This document shows positions 8,538-17,906 of a DNA stretch of 42,931 nucleotides, piece after piece. Below the pieces are notes generated by a model. It did not search any database, was not told the DNA's origin, and saw only the letters and a program-made list of their open reading frames with translations. The DNA is taken from contig JANQWK010000042.1 of the NCBI GenBank assembly GCA_030729925.1, positions 1 to 42,931 on the forward strand, given 5' to 3'. This DNA comes from Saprospiraceae bacterium (lineage in GTDB: Bacteria; Bacteroidota; Bacteroidia; Chitinophagales; Saprospiraceae). The translations under genes were made by a program, and so were the position numbers. The number at the start of each line of letters is the position of its first letter. The stretch's first letter is position 1.

Positions 8538-9412
8538 CGATGGATGCAGTTTATATTATCCTTACGGCGACACTTTTTTCGATTTCATGCGGGCTGCTGG
8601 GGGCGTTTTTGTTACTCCGGAGAATGGCGATGGTAGGCGATGCGATCGCACATGCCGTACTGCCGGGTATCGTGATCGCTTTTTTGATCAGCGGCAGCAG
8701 GGAGTCGGTCTGGATGATTCCGGGCGCGGCGAGTCTGGGCGTGCTGACCACCTTCTTGATCGAGTTTTTTCATCGCCGTGCCGGACTGCAAACCGATGCC
8801 GCGATCGGAGTTACTTTTACCGCCCTTTTTGCCGTAGGCATTATCCTGATTTCTGTTTTTGCCGGACAAATTGACTTGGATCAGGATTGTGTGCTGTACG
8901 GCGAAATCGCCTACGTGCCCCTGGATGTCTGGATGACGGCATCGGGTGAGGTCATCGGCCCCAAGGCACTCTTTATTGCCCTGGGGCTGCTGGTGCTTAA
9001 CGTATTGTTTGTTGTACTGGGTTATCGCCAACTGTTGGTCAGCACTTTCGATCCCGCTTTCGCAGCTGCTTCGGGGATTTCTGTAGTGCTGTGGAATTAC
9101 CTGCTCATGGGTGCCGTTTCTTTTACAACAGTGGCAGCTTTCAATTCGGTCGGGGCTATCCTGGTAGTAGCCCTGCTGGTGGTTCCTCCCGCAACGGCCT
9201 ACCTGCTTACCCATAGCCTTAAACGGATGTTGGGACTCACCGTGTTGTTTGCCTTCCTGTCCAGTGCTTGTGGATATGTGCTGGCTGTGGCCCTGGATGG
9301 TTCGATTGCGGGCGCCATAGTAACTTGTGCAGGCGGTTTGTTTGTGCTGGTGTGGGTCACGCAACTGTTATTGCGCCGTAAACCGGCAAAAGAATTGCAT
9401 CCGTTGACTTGA
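8534..9412 (+). CDS. troD: Manganese/zinc ABC permease, second subunit (TroD-like)
   Basis: A 292-residue ABC-3 permease with about eight hydrophobic helices and no C-terminal extension. It shares the GDAIAHAVLPGI motif with the first permease and is its paralogue; the two probably form the heterodimeric channel, as in Treponema TroCD. The start overlaps the troC stop as ATGA, which implies coupled translation. Thirty-five bases separate its stop from the next gene, which has its own promoter box, so the import operon probably ends here even though no terminator hairpin is visible. Confidence 0.9.
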   Translation: MTMDAVYIILTATLFSISCGLLGAFLLLRRMAMVGDAIAHAVLPGIVIAFLISGSRESVWMIPGAASLGVLTTFLIEFFHRRAGLQTDAAIGVTFTALFAVGIILISVFAGQIDLDQDCVLYGEIAYVPLDVWMTASGEVIGPKALFIALGLLVLNVLFVVLGYRQLLVSTFDPAFAAASGISVVLWNYLLMGAVSFTTVAAFNSVGAILVVALLVVPPATAYLLTHSLKRMLGLTVLFAFLSSACGYVLAVALDGSIAGAIVTCAGGLFVLVWVTQLLLRRKPAKELHPLT

Positions 9413-9440
9413 CAAACCTATAGATTGTTCTGTACCTTTG
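9409..9440 (+). promoter_or_regulatory. Promoter of the copper efflux operon
   Basis: TTGACA (9409-9414) and TACCTTTG (9433-9440) are separated by 18 bases, an excellent match to the Bacteroidota -33/-7 pattern. The -33 box overlaps the end of troD. Transcription would start near 9446. Confidence 0.7.
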
Positions 9441-9447
9441 CAAAAAA

Positions 9448-9876
9448 ATGCCTTTGATGGCTCGTTGGTTACACCTCTGGATGGCTTTAAATATGCTGCT
9501 CGGTTCGTCAGGACTTGTAGTCAGCCAGCATTTCTGTGGGGGTGAGCTAAAGAGTACGGCTTTTTTCCGACAGGCCGAGAGTTGTCATCAGCTGGCAGCG
9601 GCACCCAAGTGTCCCCTTCACGGTTCGGCCGCAGAAGCACCAAAAGGGTGTTGCGAGAACGACACCGAGCGGTATGTAGCGGATCTGGATTATGTCAAGA
9701 TCGCCGACGCACACCTGCCCACCCTTCCGATAAGTGCTCCTGTGTATGTTGCTTTCCCTGTACAGGTTTTGCCGATAGGCATAAGCACGGGCACTTCCAT
9801 CGCATTACCCCCAAAAATACCGCCTTTAGGCAGCGGAGCTGATCTCTGCAGGCGCCTGGCCCGCTGGCGCTGTTAG
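9448..9876 (+). CDS. Small Cys/His protein of the HYC_CC_PP type, head of the copper operon
   Basis: A 142-residue protein with a hydrophobic N-terminal segment (likely signal peptide or anchor), then SQHFCGGELK (His28, Cys30), CHQ (46-47), CPLH (55-58), a GCCE pair (Cys68-Cys69), and a Pro-rich tail. This spacing matches the HYC_CC_PP protein family found in Bacteroidota, usually beside CusA-type pumps. Its function is not established; the conserved Cys and His residues and the neighbours suggest periplasmic copper or silver binding. The ATG at 9448 sits almost on the predicted transcription start, so the ATG at 9457 may be the real start (139 residues). Confidence 0.75.
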   Translation: MPLMARWLHLWMALNMLLGSSGLVVSQHFCGGELKSTAFFRQAESCHQLAAAPKCPLHGSAAEAPKGCCENDTERYVADLDYVKIADAHLPTLPISAPVYVAFPVQVLPIGISTGTSIALPPKIPPLGSGADLCRRLARWRC

Positions 9877-9948
9877 TTTTCCTGGTAAAGTTGTTTTGCA
9901 CAGACTGTTTTTTCTATTCATGAAAAACCGGAAGGTAAAATCTTTATC

Positions 9949-12900
9949 ATGCTATCAGGGATTGTACAGTTTTTTTTGACGAACAGACCGGTGACTTTCA
10001 CCCTGTTGCTGCTATTGGCAATATGGGGCTGGATTCACGCACCGTTTGAATGGAGCAGCGGGATTCTTCCACGGGATCCCGTGCCGGTAGATGCGATACC
10101 GGATATTGGCGAAAATCAGCAGATCGTATATACCAGTTGGCCGGGGAAATCTCCTCAGGATGTGGAAAACCAGATCAGCTACCCCCTTAGCGCTTATTTG
10201 CTCGGAATTTCAGGGGTAAAGAGCATTCGGAGCACCTCGATGTTTGGCTTTTCGAGCGTCTATGTGATCTTCGAAGATGAGGTGGAGTATTACTGGAGCC
10301 GATCGCGGATCCTCGAAAAATTGGCGGCTGTTCCAACCGGAATTTTGCCGGAAGGGGTGAAACCGGAACTTGGACCGGATGCTACGGCGCTGGGACAGAT
10401 TTTTTGGTACACGCTCGAAGGACGCGATCCGGACGGGAACCCGTCAGGGGGCTGGGATCCGCAGGAATTGCGAAGTTTACAGGATTTTTATGTGAAATAT
10501 GCGCTGACCGGGGTGCCGGGAGTGGCAGAGGTGGCCTCCATAGGCGGTTTTGTGAAAGAATACCAAGTGGATGCCGACCCCGATGCGATGCGCATGAAGG
10601 GGGTGAGCCTGCCAGAGTTGGCAAGGGCGATCCAACAGACCAATCTGGATGTGGGTGCGCGTACCCTGGAGTTGAACAGCGCGGAGTATTTTGTGCGCGG
10701 ATTGGGCTATGTCGAAACCGTGGAGGATATCGAAGAGACGGTTGTTAAAGTGGTGGGGGATGTTCCGATCCGGATCCGAGATGTAGCTCGGGTGCAAATT
10801 GGACCCGCCGAACGCAGGGGCATCCTCGATAAGTCAGGCGCAGAGGCGGTAGGCGGGGTGGTGGTAGCGCGATATGGCTCCAATCCCATGGCCGTGATCC
10901 AGGACGTGAAGTCGCGGATCGCCGATGTCAGCAAGGGATTGCCGGTCAAGGTGCTGGACGATGGCACGCTTTCCCAAGTGACCCTGGTGCCTTTCTACGA
11001 CAGAAGCGATCTGATTCGGGAGACCATCGCCACGCTGGAGGAGTCGCTGACCCTGGAAATTCTCGTAACGACCATCGTGGTGGTGCTGATGCTGCTCCAC
11101 TTTGGTTCGGCCATCCTCATTGCGGCCACCCTGCCCATCGCCGTGCTGATGTGCTTTATTGCCATGAAATTGTTTGGGGTTGATGCGAATATCGTGGCGC
11201 TTTCGGGCATTGCGATCGCGATTGGAACGATGGTGGACATGGGCACTATCCTGACCGAGAGCATTTTGCGGCGCTTGGAAAAAAGACAGCCGGAAGAGTC
11301 GGTGCTGGATATGGTGGTGGAGGGTACCCTGGAGGTGGGATCGGCAGTATTGACGGCCGTAGCGACTACCGTGGTGAGCTTTCTGCCCGTGTTTGCGATG
11401 GAAGCCGCCGAGGGAAAGCTGTTTCAGCCCCTGGCTTATACCAAAACGTTTGCCCTGATGGCCTCCATCCTGGTGTCCCTGATCTTTTTACCCGCGCTTA
11501 CCCATGTATTGTTTGCGTTTTCCCTGGGTCGGCGATCCTGGCGCTTGTTGGTCAATGCTGCATTTCTGGCAGGGGGATTGGGTTTGTTGTGGGCAGGCGA
11601 ACAACTGCCCGGGCTGATTGTATCGGTTGCCGCATTTTTTGCCCTGCTGCAGGCGTTGTGGAAAGATCTGCCGGGCAATCGCCGGTTCGCGCTGTTTTCC
11701 AATATCCTGCTCGCGTTATTGTTGGTTGTGTGGTTGGCAGAGGTGTGGTCGCCGCTGGGCGCGGAAAAATCGCTTCTCGGTCAGACTTTATTCGTGGGCA
11801 CTGCGGTAGGCTCGATCATCGGGTTTTTTTACCTGCTGATGCATTATTACGAACCCATTCTGCGCTTTTGTTTGCGTTTTAAATTTGTTTTCCTGCTGCT
11901 TACAGGCTTTATGGTGTATCAGGGCTTCGCTATTTTTCGAAGCACAGGGGAAGAGTTTTTGCCCGCTTTGGATGAGGGTGCCTTCTTGCTGATGCCTACC
12001 GCCATGCCCCACGCCGGGGTCGAGGAGAATATCCGGAACCTGAAACTGCTGGATATGGCCGTGACCGCTATCCCGGAGGTAGAACAAGTGGTGGGTAAGG
12101 CCGGAAGGGTGGAAAGTGCTCTGGATCCGGCTCCCCTTTCGATGTATGAAAATGTGATTTTGTATAAAAGCGAGTACCTGAGCGACAAACAGGGAAAGCG
12201 CTTGAGGTTTGCCGTGGACGAGGAGGGCAATTTCGTGCGCGACAGCACGGGACAGTTGATCCCCGATCGCAAGGGTGCGTTTTTCCGCCAGTGGCGATCC
12301 CATATCAAAAGCCCTGAAGATATTTGGAATGAGATCGTACAGGTGGTCAATTTTCCCGGGGTGACGTCCGCACCCAAACTGCAGCCGATCGAGACGCGCC
12401 TAGTGATGTTGCAAACCGGTATGCGCGCCCCCATGGGGATAAAAGTGAAGGGCAACGACCTGAAAACGATGGAGGAGTTTGGGCTGCAACTGGAAAAACA
12501 CCTGAAGTCGGTAGAAGGAGTGAAAACAGCGGCCGTTTTTGCAGAACGAGTGGTAGGCAAACCCTACCTGGAGATAGCCATAGATCGGGTGGCGATCAGC
12601 CGGTACGGTTTGCGGGTACTGGATGTCCAAAACCACATCCAAACTGCCATAGGGGGAATGGCGCTTACCGAGACCATCGAAGGCAGGGAACGCTATAAGA
12701 TCCGCCTGCGCTATGCCCGGGAGTTGCGGAATGAGCCGGAGGCACTTGGGGCGATTTTGGTGAGCACGCCTGGCGGCAAACAGATTCCGCTTTCCGAATT
12801 GGTAGATGTCCGCTACGAGCAAGGACCCCAGATGATCAAAAGCGAAGATGGTTTTCTGGTCGCTTATGTGTTGTTCGACAAAACGGGCGATTATTCAGAA

Positions 12901-13623
12901 GTGGAGGTGGTGGAGGCTTGTCAACAACACCTGGAGTCGCTGATTAGCACCGGAACCCTGCAGGTGCCTCCGGGGCTGACCTACACCTTCGCCGGCAATT
13001 ACCAGCAACAGCAAAGGGCTACCCAGCGCTTGTATCTCCTACTGCCCCTGGCACTGGGTTTGATCTTCATGATCCTTTACCTGCAGTTCAGGTCTGTTCT
13101 GATCACCACCTTCGTGTTTGCCGGCGTGTTCGTGGCTTTTGCCGGAGGCTTTATCACCCTGTATCTCTACGGGCAGGATTGGTTTTTGAACGTGGACTTC
13201 CTGGGGGCTAACCTTCGGGAGCTGTTTCAAATGCAAACGATCTACCTCAGTGTGGCCGTATGGGTGGGCTTCCTGGCCTTGTTCGGGATTGCTACCGACG
13301 ACGGGGTGCTGGTGGCTACTTTTATTCAGCAGCGCTTTCGCGAAAAAGATCCCTCGTCTATTGCTGAAATTCGCGAGATGGTGGTGGAAGGAGGTCAGCG
13401 AAGGGTGCGCCCCGCACTGATGACGACGGCTACCACGATTCTGGCGCTGTTGCCGGTATTGACTTCCACCGGTAAAGGTGCTGATATCATGATCCCTATG
13501 GCCATTCCCTCGTTCGGGGGAATGCTGTTTCAAACCGTCACGATGTTTACCGTGCCCGTTTTGTACGCCCTTTGGAAAGAATGGCAATGGCGCGCGGGAA
13601 TGCTAAAAAAAGAAAGATCATGA
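9949..13623 (+). CDS. cusA: Heavy-metal efflux RND permease, CusA/CzcA family, enlarged
   Basis: A 1224-residue inner-membrane RND pump, long for the family (about 1040). Hallmarks include the N-terminal PVDAIPDIGENQQIVYT, YPLSAYLLGISGVKSIRS, and the TM4 acidic motif AIGTMVDMGTILTES. The periplasmic Met-containing segments include RLVMLQTGMRAPMGIKVKG and IGGMALTETIEGRERY, in the region where CusA has its copper-binding methionines. The extra length lies mainly at residues 525-630, where four more hydrophobic segments sit between TM6 and TM7, and near 735-785 in the periplasmic part. The pump would export Cu(I)/Ag(I) using the proton gradient through CusB and CusC, encoded directly downstream. 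Exact metal specificity is inferred from the operon. Its stop overlaps the next start (ATGA). Confidence 0.92.
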   Translation: MLSGIVQFFLTNRPVTFTLLLLLAIWGWIHAPFEWSSGILPRDPVPVDAIPDIGENQQIVYTSWPGKSPQDVENQISYPLSAYLLGISGVKSIRSTSMFGFSSVYVIFEDEVEYYWSRSRILEKLAAVPTGILPEGVKPELGPDATALGQIFWYTLEGRDPDGNPSGGWDPQELRSLQDFYVKYALTGVPGVAEVASIGGFVKEYQVDADPDAMRMKGVSLPELARAIQQTNLDVGARTLELNSAEYFVRGLGYVETVEDIEETVVKVVGDVPIRIRDVARVQIGPAERRGILDKSGAEAVGGVVVARYGSNPMAVIQDVKSRIADVSKGLPVKVLDDGTLSQVTLVPFYDRSDLIRETIATLEESLTLEILVTTIVVVLMLLHFGSAILIAATLPIAVLMCFIAMKLFGVDANIVALSGIAIAIGTMVDMGTILTESILRRLEKRQPEESVLDMVVEGTLEVGSAVLTAVATTVVSFLPVFAMEAAEGKLFQPLAYTKTFALMASILVSLIFLPALTHVLFAFSLGRRSWRLLVNAAFLAGGLGLLWAGEQLPGLIVSVAAFFALLQALWKDLPGNRRFALFSNILLALLLVVWLAEVWSPLGAEKSLLGQTLFVGTAVGSIIGFFYLLMHYYEPILRFCLRFKFVFLLLTGFMVYQGFAIFRSTGEEFLPALDEGAFLLMPTAMPHAGVEENIRNLKLLDMAVTAIPEVEQVVGKAGRVESALDPAPLSMYENVILYKSEYLSDKQGKRLRFAVDEEGNFVRDSTGQLIPDRKGAFFRQWRSHIKSPEDIWNEIVQVVNFPGVTSAPKLQPIETRLVMLQTGMRAPMGIKVKGNDLKTMEEFGLQLEKHLKSVEGVKTAAVFAERVVGKPYLEIAIDRVAISRYGLRVLDVQNHIQTAIGGMALTETIEGRERYKIRLRYARELRNEPEALGAILVSTPGGKQIPLSELVDVRYEQGPQMIKSEDGFLVAYVLFDKTGDYSEVEVVEACQQHLESLISTGTLQVPPGLTYTFAGNYQQQQRATQRLYLLLPLALGLIFMILYLQFRSVLITTFVFAGVFVAFAGGFITLYLYGQDWFLNVDFLGANLRELFQMQTIYLSVAVWVGFLALFGIATDDGVLVATFIQQRFREKDPSSIAEIREMVVEGGQRRVRPALMTTATTILALLPVLTSTGKGADIMIPMAIPSFGGMLFQTVTMFTVPVLYALWKEWQWRAGMLKKERS

Positions 13624-14846
13624 AGCATATCGTTGTAATCTTATGGTGCTTAACCGGAGTGCTGCACCAGCTGGAGGCGCAGTCCCTGGATAGTTTGTTA
13701 CAGGAGTGTCTGTCGGATAATCGCATGCTGGCGGCGCTGCGGACAACAGCTCAGGCCGAGCGGTATTTGCCTCAGCAGGTCAACCAACTGCCGGATCCCG
13801 AGCTGGGCATCAATGCTTTTGTGCTGCCGGTGGAGACCCGCTTAGGGCCCCAGCAACTCAGATTGGGGGTTACCCAGATGATTCCCTGGAAAGGAACCCT
13901 GGATGCAAGGGGCAATGTGGCCGCTTTTTCCGCCCGCATGGCTGAAAATCAGCTCGACAGAACTGCTATTGATATGGCGTATCGCCTAAAACTGGATTAT
14001 ATTGACCTCCGCAGAGCCAGAAGCTCAGTTGCGATCGCAAAAAAACAAATCGCATGGCTGGATCAATTGCGTGCTCTGGCTTTGACCCGACTGCAAAGCA
14101 GTGCGGGAAATTTGGCCGTTTTGACACAAATTGATTTAAAAGTCAGAGAGTTAGAGTGGAAAATTGGACAATTTGAGCGGGAAGCAGCGATACAACTGCA
14201 AGCTATTAATCAGTTGCGCAACCAACCCGGTGATGCACCCGTGGAGACACCGGATGCGCTGGAAGCGGTGCCTTTACCTGCGTTTTTTGAATCTGCTCCG
14301 GCAACCCACCCGGAGTTGCGGGATCCGGAGCTGCGCCAGTTGCAAAGTGATGCACGCATCGCCTTGGTCGGATTGGAGCGCAAACCTTCTTTTGGGGTGG
14401 GACTGGATTATATCGTGGTGGGGAGTCGTACCGATATGGATATGCCGCGCAATGGCCGGGACATCATCAGCCCCCGCGTGAATATCCGAATCCCCCTTTA
14501 TACGGATGTCTATGATGCCAAAATCGCTGAACAACAGTTGCGCAAAGAGGCACTCGAATTGAACAAAGCCGATACACAAAACAAGCTCGGTCAACTTGCC
14601 GCTCAAAGCTTGCTGCAGTGGGAGTCAGCCCTGGAGGAGACAGCCTGGATCGCGTCCCACCTCGAAGGACTGCAACAATTGATCCGCCTGAAAATGAGCG
14701 CCTGGGAGTCAGGCCAGGCTTCCTTTGAAGAGATCCTGAACCTCTACCTCGAACAGGAAAATTTCTCCTGGCGCAACCTGCAGGCACAGATCCGCTCGCA
14801 CCAAGCCAAAGCTGCCCGAGAAAGGGCACTGGGAATTGTTTATTAA
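13620..14846 (+). CDS. cusC: TolC-family outer-membrane efflux protein (CusC-like)
   Basis: A 408-residue protein with a signal peptide (MKHIVVILWCLTGVLHQLEAQ) and the two-fold helical repeat of the TolC/OEP family. The first half contains RLGVTQMIPWKGTLDARG, a segment common in CusC/CzcC proteins. The rest is long amphipathic helix with QLRNQP and EEILNLYLEQENFSW. It would form the outer-membrane duct of the copper pump. I chose the ATG at 13620 because it gives a clean signal peptide and overlaps the cusA stop by 4 bases; an upstream in-frame start at 13572 would add 16 basic residues from inside cusA. It is followed 9 bases later by cusB. Confidence 0.88.
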   Translation: MKHIVVILWCLTGVLHQLEAQSLDSLLQECLSDNRMLAALRTTAQAERYLPQQVNQLPDPELGINAFVLPVETRLGPQQLRLGVTQMIPWKGTLDARGNVAAFSARMAENQLDRTAIDMAYRLKLDYIDLRRARSSVAIAKKQIAWLDQLRALALTRLQSSAGNLAVLTQIDLKVRELEWKIGQFEREAAIQLQAINQLRNQPGDAPVETPDALEAVPLPAFFESAPATHPELRDPELRQLQSDARIALVGLERKPSFGVGLDYIVVGSRTDMDMPRNGRDIISPRVNIRIPLYTDVYDAKIAEQQLRKEALELNKADTQNKLGQLAAQSLLQWESALEETAWIASHLEGLQQLIRLKMSAWESGQASFEEILNLYLEQENFSWRNLQAQIRSHQAKAARERALGIVY

Positions 14847-14855
14847 TTTAATTGT

Positions 14856-16607
14856 ATGAAAATCAAATATATGCAAAATATTCGCACATCTTTGATCGTC
14901 CTGCTCACCTTGGCGATAGGTTTGGGAGTGGGCTATTGGCTGGGTTATGGCAACCGGGAAGCGGGCGAGGTGAGTAGCGCAGGGCCCGCTTCCGGTGGAG
15001 CGCCTGCGACCGAGTGGACCTGTTCGATGCATCCGCAGATTCGGCAGCCCGAGCCTGGCATTTGTCCGATTTGTGAGATGGATTTGATTCCGGCCTCCGG
15101 TTTGTCGAACGACAATCCGACGGTGCTGGAGATGACCGAGGCGGCAGTCAAATTGGCCGATATTGGTACCGTAGCGGTGCGGGTGGCATCCGGAGAGGCA
15201 AGTCGGGATATTGCATTGTTTGGGACAGTGGCTGTAGATGAAACCGAGCTGCGAACCCAGGTCAGTCATTTTCCCGGCAGGGTAGAACAGCTTTTTGTAA
15301 ATTATACCGGCCAGAAGGTTCAAAAAGGACAGTTGCTGGCGCGTTTGTATGCACCGGAGATGATCCAGGCGCAGCAGGAGCTGTTGGAAGCCCTAAAGTT
15401 AAAAGACAGGTACCCCGAAATGGTGGCGTCTGCTCGAAAAAAGTTGCAGGCATTTCGGGTTCCGGAGACCCTCATCAGCAGTTTGGAAGCCGGTGGGGAT
15501 ATTCAGCAGGAGGTAGATCTGTTGGCCGACCATAGCGGCGTGATCATGGAACGCAAGGTCGCTTTGGGCGACTATCTGAAGGCAGGTCAACCTGTGTTTA
15601 CCCTGGCTAAACTCGATCAGCTCTGGGTAGTATTGGAAGCTTATGAGGAGGATCTGCCCAATATCCGCGTAGGCAATCGCTTTACCTGTACGACCCAGGC
15701 CGCGCCGGGCGAGGTGTTTTCAGGCGTGGTGGACTTTATTGATCCCCGCGTCAATCCAGGTACGCGCACTGTGAAAATCAGGGGTAGGGTGGACAACAAA
15801 AAGGGGATCTTGAAACCCGATATGTTTGTCAGGGGCGCGATCAGAAGTGCAACCGAAACAGGCCAATCCGCCCTTCGCATTCCCAAAACAGCGGTATTGT
15901 GGACGGGCAAACGCTCCGTGGTGTATGTGCGCTTACCCGAAACGGCAGTGCCCAGCTTTGAATATCGGGAAGTTGAAATTTTAGACGAGTCGGGCGGGGA
16001 TTACCTGGTGAGTGGCAATCTTACCGCCGGAGAGACAGTTGTGAGAGCAGGAGCTTTTGCCGTAGATGCAGCCGCTCAGCTCAACAATCGGCAGAGTATG
16101 ATGAACCGACTGATCCAGGTGGAGTCGGGCGCAGTACAGCCTTTGGCCAACCTGCCTGCCGATTTCCTGAAGGCCTGGGAAGGATTTGTAGCGGCCTATC
16201 TGGATGTCAAAGATCTGTTCGTGGCCTCAGATAGTGCTTCAGTGAGGACTGCTGCGGCAAGTTCCCTCGAACAACTTCGTGCCGTGTATCCGGGAGACCT
16301 ACCCCGCGAAGCCCGCCGCTTGTGGGAGGCCGAAAAACAGGATATAGAACTGGCTTTGGCAGGTATGATGCAGTCACCGGAATTGACGATACAACGGCAA
16401 CAGTTCGACCGCCTGTCGGCTAAGATCATCCCCCTGGCACAACGTTTCCCCCTTCCGGAGCAAACCCTGTACGTGCAACATTGTCCCATGGCTTTCAACA
16501 ACAACGGTGCCGACTGGCTCAGTGTGGACAGCGAAATCCGGAATCCCTATTTTGGCGAAAAAATGCTAAAATGCGGGATCATCAAAGAAAATATTTCAAG
16601 TAAGTAA
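14856..16607 (+). CDS. cusB: RND periplasmic adaptor CusB with heavy-metal-binding domain and DUF3347 tail
   Basis: A 583-residue membrane-fusion protein. An N-terminal anchor (residues 10-30) is followed by a heavy-metal-binding domain (WTCSMHPQIRQPEPG, then CPICEMDLIP) at about 52-78. The adaptor core has barrel-sandwich and hairpin parts (FPGRVEQLFVNYTGQKVQKG, LLARLYAPEMIQAQQELLEA) and a beta-barrel (LDQLWVVLEAYEEDLP). The last 150 residues match DUF3347, including YVQHCPMAFNNNGADWLS and NPYFGEKMLKCG. The Cys-Pro-Met stretch is a possible extra Cu(I) site; such tails occur on Bacteroidota CusB proteins. The Glu in CPICEMD replaces the usual Gly. It links CusA to CusC and probably hands metal to the pump. 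Confidence 0.9.
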   Translation: MKIKYMQNIRTSLIVLLTLAIGLGVGYWLGYGNREAGEVSSAGPASGGAPATEWTCSMHPQIRQPEPGICPICEMDLIPASGLSNDNPTVLEMTEAAVKLADIGTVAVRVASGEASRDIALFGTVAVDETELRTQVSHFPGRVEQLFVNYTGQKVQKGQLLARLYAPEMIQAQQELLEALKLKDRYPEMVASARKKLQAFRVPETLISSLEAGGDIQQEVDLLADHSGVIMERKVALGDYLKAGQPVFTLAKLDQLWVVLEAYEEDLPNIRVGNRFTCTTQAAPGEVFSGVVDFIDPRVNPGTRTVKIRGRVDNKKGILKPDMFVRGAIRSATETGQSALRIPKTAVLWTGKRSVVYVRLPETAVPSFEYREVEILDESGGDYLVSGNLTAGETVVRAGAFAVDAAAQLNNRQSMMNRLIQVESGAVQPLANLPADFLKAWEGFVAAYLDVKDLFVASDSASVRTAAASSLEQLRAVYPGDLPREARRLWEAEKQDIELALAGMMQSPELTIQRQQFDRLSAKIIPLAQRFPLPEQTLYVQHCPMAFNNNGADWLSVDSEIRNPYFGEKMLKCGIIKENISSK

Positions 16608-16618
16608 ATTCACTTTTT

Positions 16619-17869
16619 ATGATTCGGTTAAACCATCTCCGTGTGTCTATTGTTTCAGCCTGGCTTTTTGCAATCGGCCTATTGTTAACCACTTGTAGTC
16701 TGGATAAAGACACCAAAAAACCCCTGGATTATGAGCTGAGCGATATTCCCATCCCTGCGACTTGGGGAGGAGAACCCAATTTTGCAAAAAACGAGCAGGG
16801 TGAGTTGTGGTTGTCCTGGTTGGAATACCTCAACGACAGTCTCAGTGCGCTTCAGGTTGTTGCCCTGAAAAACGGCATTCCAGGAGACCCCATAGTAGTG
16901 GATACCGGTTCGAACTGGTTTGTAAATTGGGCAGATTTTCCGTCCGTGGCACCGTTTGGAACAAAGGGAGAGATGGCAGCGCACTGGCTGCAAAAAAGTG
17001 CAGAAGGGACTTTTGACTATGATGTTCGCATTGCGATCAGCACAGACGATGGAAAAACCTGGCCCACCGAATTTATTCCCCATAATGACGGAGTCGCTGC
17101 GGAGCACGGCTTTGTGAGCTTGGTGCCCCTTCCTGAAAACCAAATGTTTGCCGTATGGCTCGACGGACGCCATACCAAAACCGAAGTGGATGGCAACAAA
17201 GGTGCCATGACCCTCCACGCGGCTATTTTTGATAATGAGGGCGAGATCCGGGAGGATTACGAACTGGATTCCCGCATCTGCGATTGCTGTCAGACAGCCG
17301 CTACCCTCACCGATGAGGGGCTGGTCGTGGCGTACCGGGATCGCTCCGAAACGGAAGTGCGGGATATTTATGTGGTGAGACAGACGGAGAGCGGCTGGAC
17401 CGAGCCGGTTGCGGTACACGAGGACAACTGGCTGATTAATGGTTGTCCTGTCAACGGCCCGGCTCTTGATGCCCGCGGCAAAAAAGTGGCTCTGGCTTGG
17501 TTTACCGCAGCAGATGGTGTACCTCAGGTCAAACTGGCTTTGTCCGGCGATGCCGGAAAAACTTTTTCGGCACCGATACGGCTCGATGAGGAGGTGGCTC
17601 TGGGAAGGGTAGATGTGTCCTGGGTGAGCGATACGGAGGTATGGGTAAGCTGGACCGAGAGTGGGGAGCAATCGGGAGCCATACAGCTTGCACGACTCAA
17701 CGCTGCAGGCGAAGTGTTGCAAAAAGGAGCTGTCGCTAAAACTGATCCGAGCCGAAAAAGTGGATTTCCGAGACTTGCAGCGGGGCGGGCGGGAGTTTAC
17801 CTCGCTTGGACGGAAATTACAGACGAAGGTCTTACTAAAGTCAGGCTGGCACAAGTGCGTGTTCCCTGA
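16619..17869 (+). CDS. BNR/sialidase-like beta-propeller lipoprotein in the copper operon
   Basis: A 416-residue lipoprotein (lipobox LTTC, Cys26). The body has beta-propeller repeats with Asp-box-like turns (STDDGKTWP near 141, SGDAGKTFS near 308) and repeated Trp-rich strands. Despite the fold it shows no convincing sialidase active-site set, so enzyme activity is doubtful. Two Cys motifs stand out: RICDCCQTAATL (Cys221, Cys223, Cys224) and INGCPVNGP (Cys276). Given its place 11 bases after cusB, a periplasmic metal-binding or sensing role is plausible but unproven. Similar propeller proteins occur next to CusB-type genes in this phylum, as far as I recall. Confidence 0.75.
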   Translation: MIRLNHLRVSIVSAWLFAIGLLLTTCSLDKDTKKPLDYELSDIPIPATWGGEPNFAKNEQGELWLSWLEYLNDSLSALQVVALKNGIPGDPIVVDTGSNWFVNWADFPSVAPFGTKGEMAAHWLQKSAEGTFDYDVRIAISTDDGKTWPTEFIPHNDGVAAEHGFVSLVPLPENQMFAVWLDGRHTKTEVDGNKGAMTLHAAIFDNEGEIREDYELDSRICDCCQTAATLTDEGLVVAYRDRSETEVRDIYVVRQTESGWTEPVAVHEDNWLINGCPVNGPALDARGKKVALAWFTAADGVPQVKLALSGDAGKTFSAPIRLDEEVALGRVDVSWVSDTEVWVSWTESGEQSGAIQLARLNAAGEVLQKGAVAKTDPSRKSGFPRLAAGRAGVYLAWTEITDEGLTKVRLAQVRVP

Positions 17870-17906
17870 TGTGACTTATATTTTATAACTTCTAACTTAA
17901 CAACGT

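Noticed and set aside
16685-17854. 389-codon open frame opposite the propeller lipoprotein gene
   Set aside because: Its product is Cys/His/Arg-rich and lacks any domain; the plus-strand gene has a lipobox, Asp-box motifs and operon context.
16619-17869. Annotation as an active sialidase
   Set aside because: Only the propeller repeats and Asp-box-like turns are evident; I could not identify the arginine triad and catalytic Tyr/Glu set.
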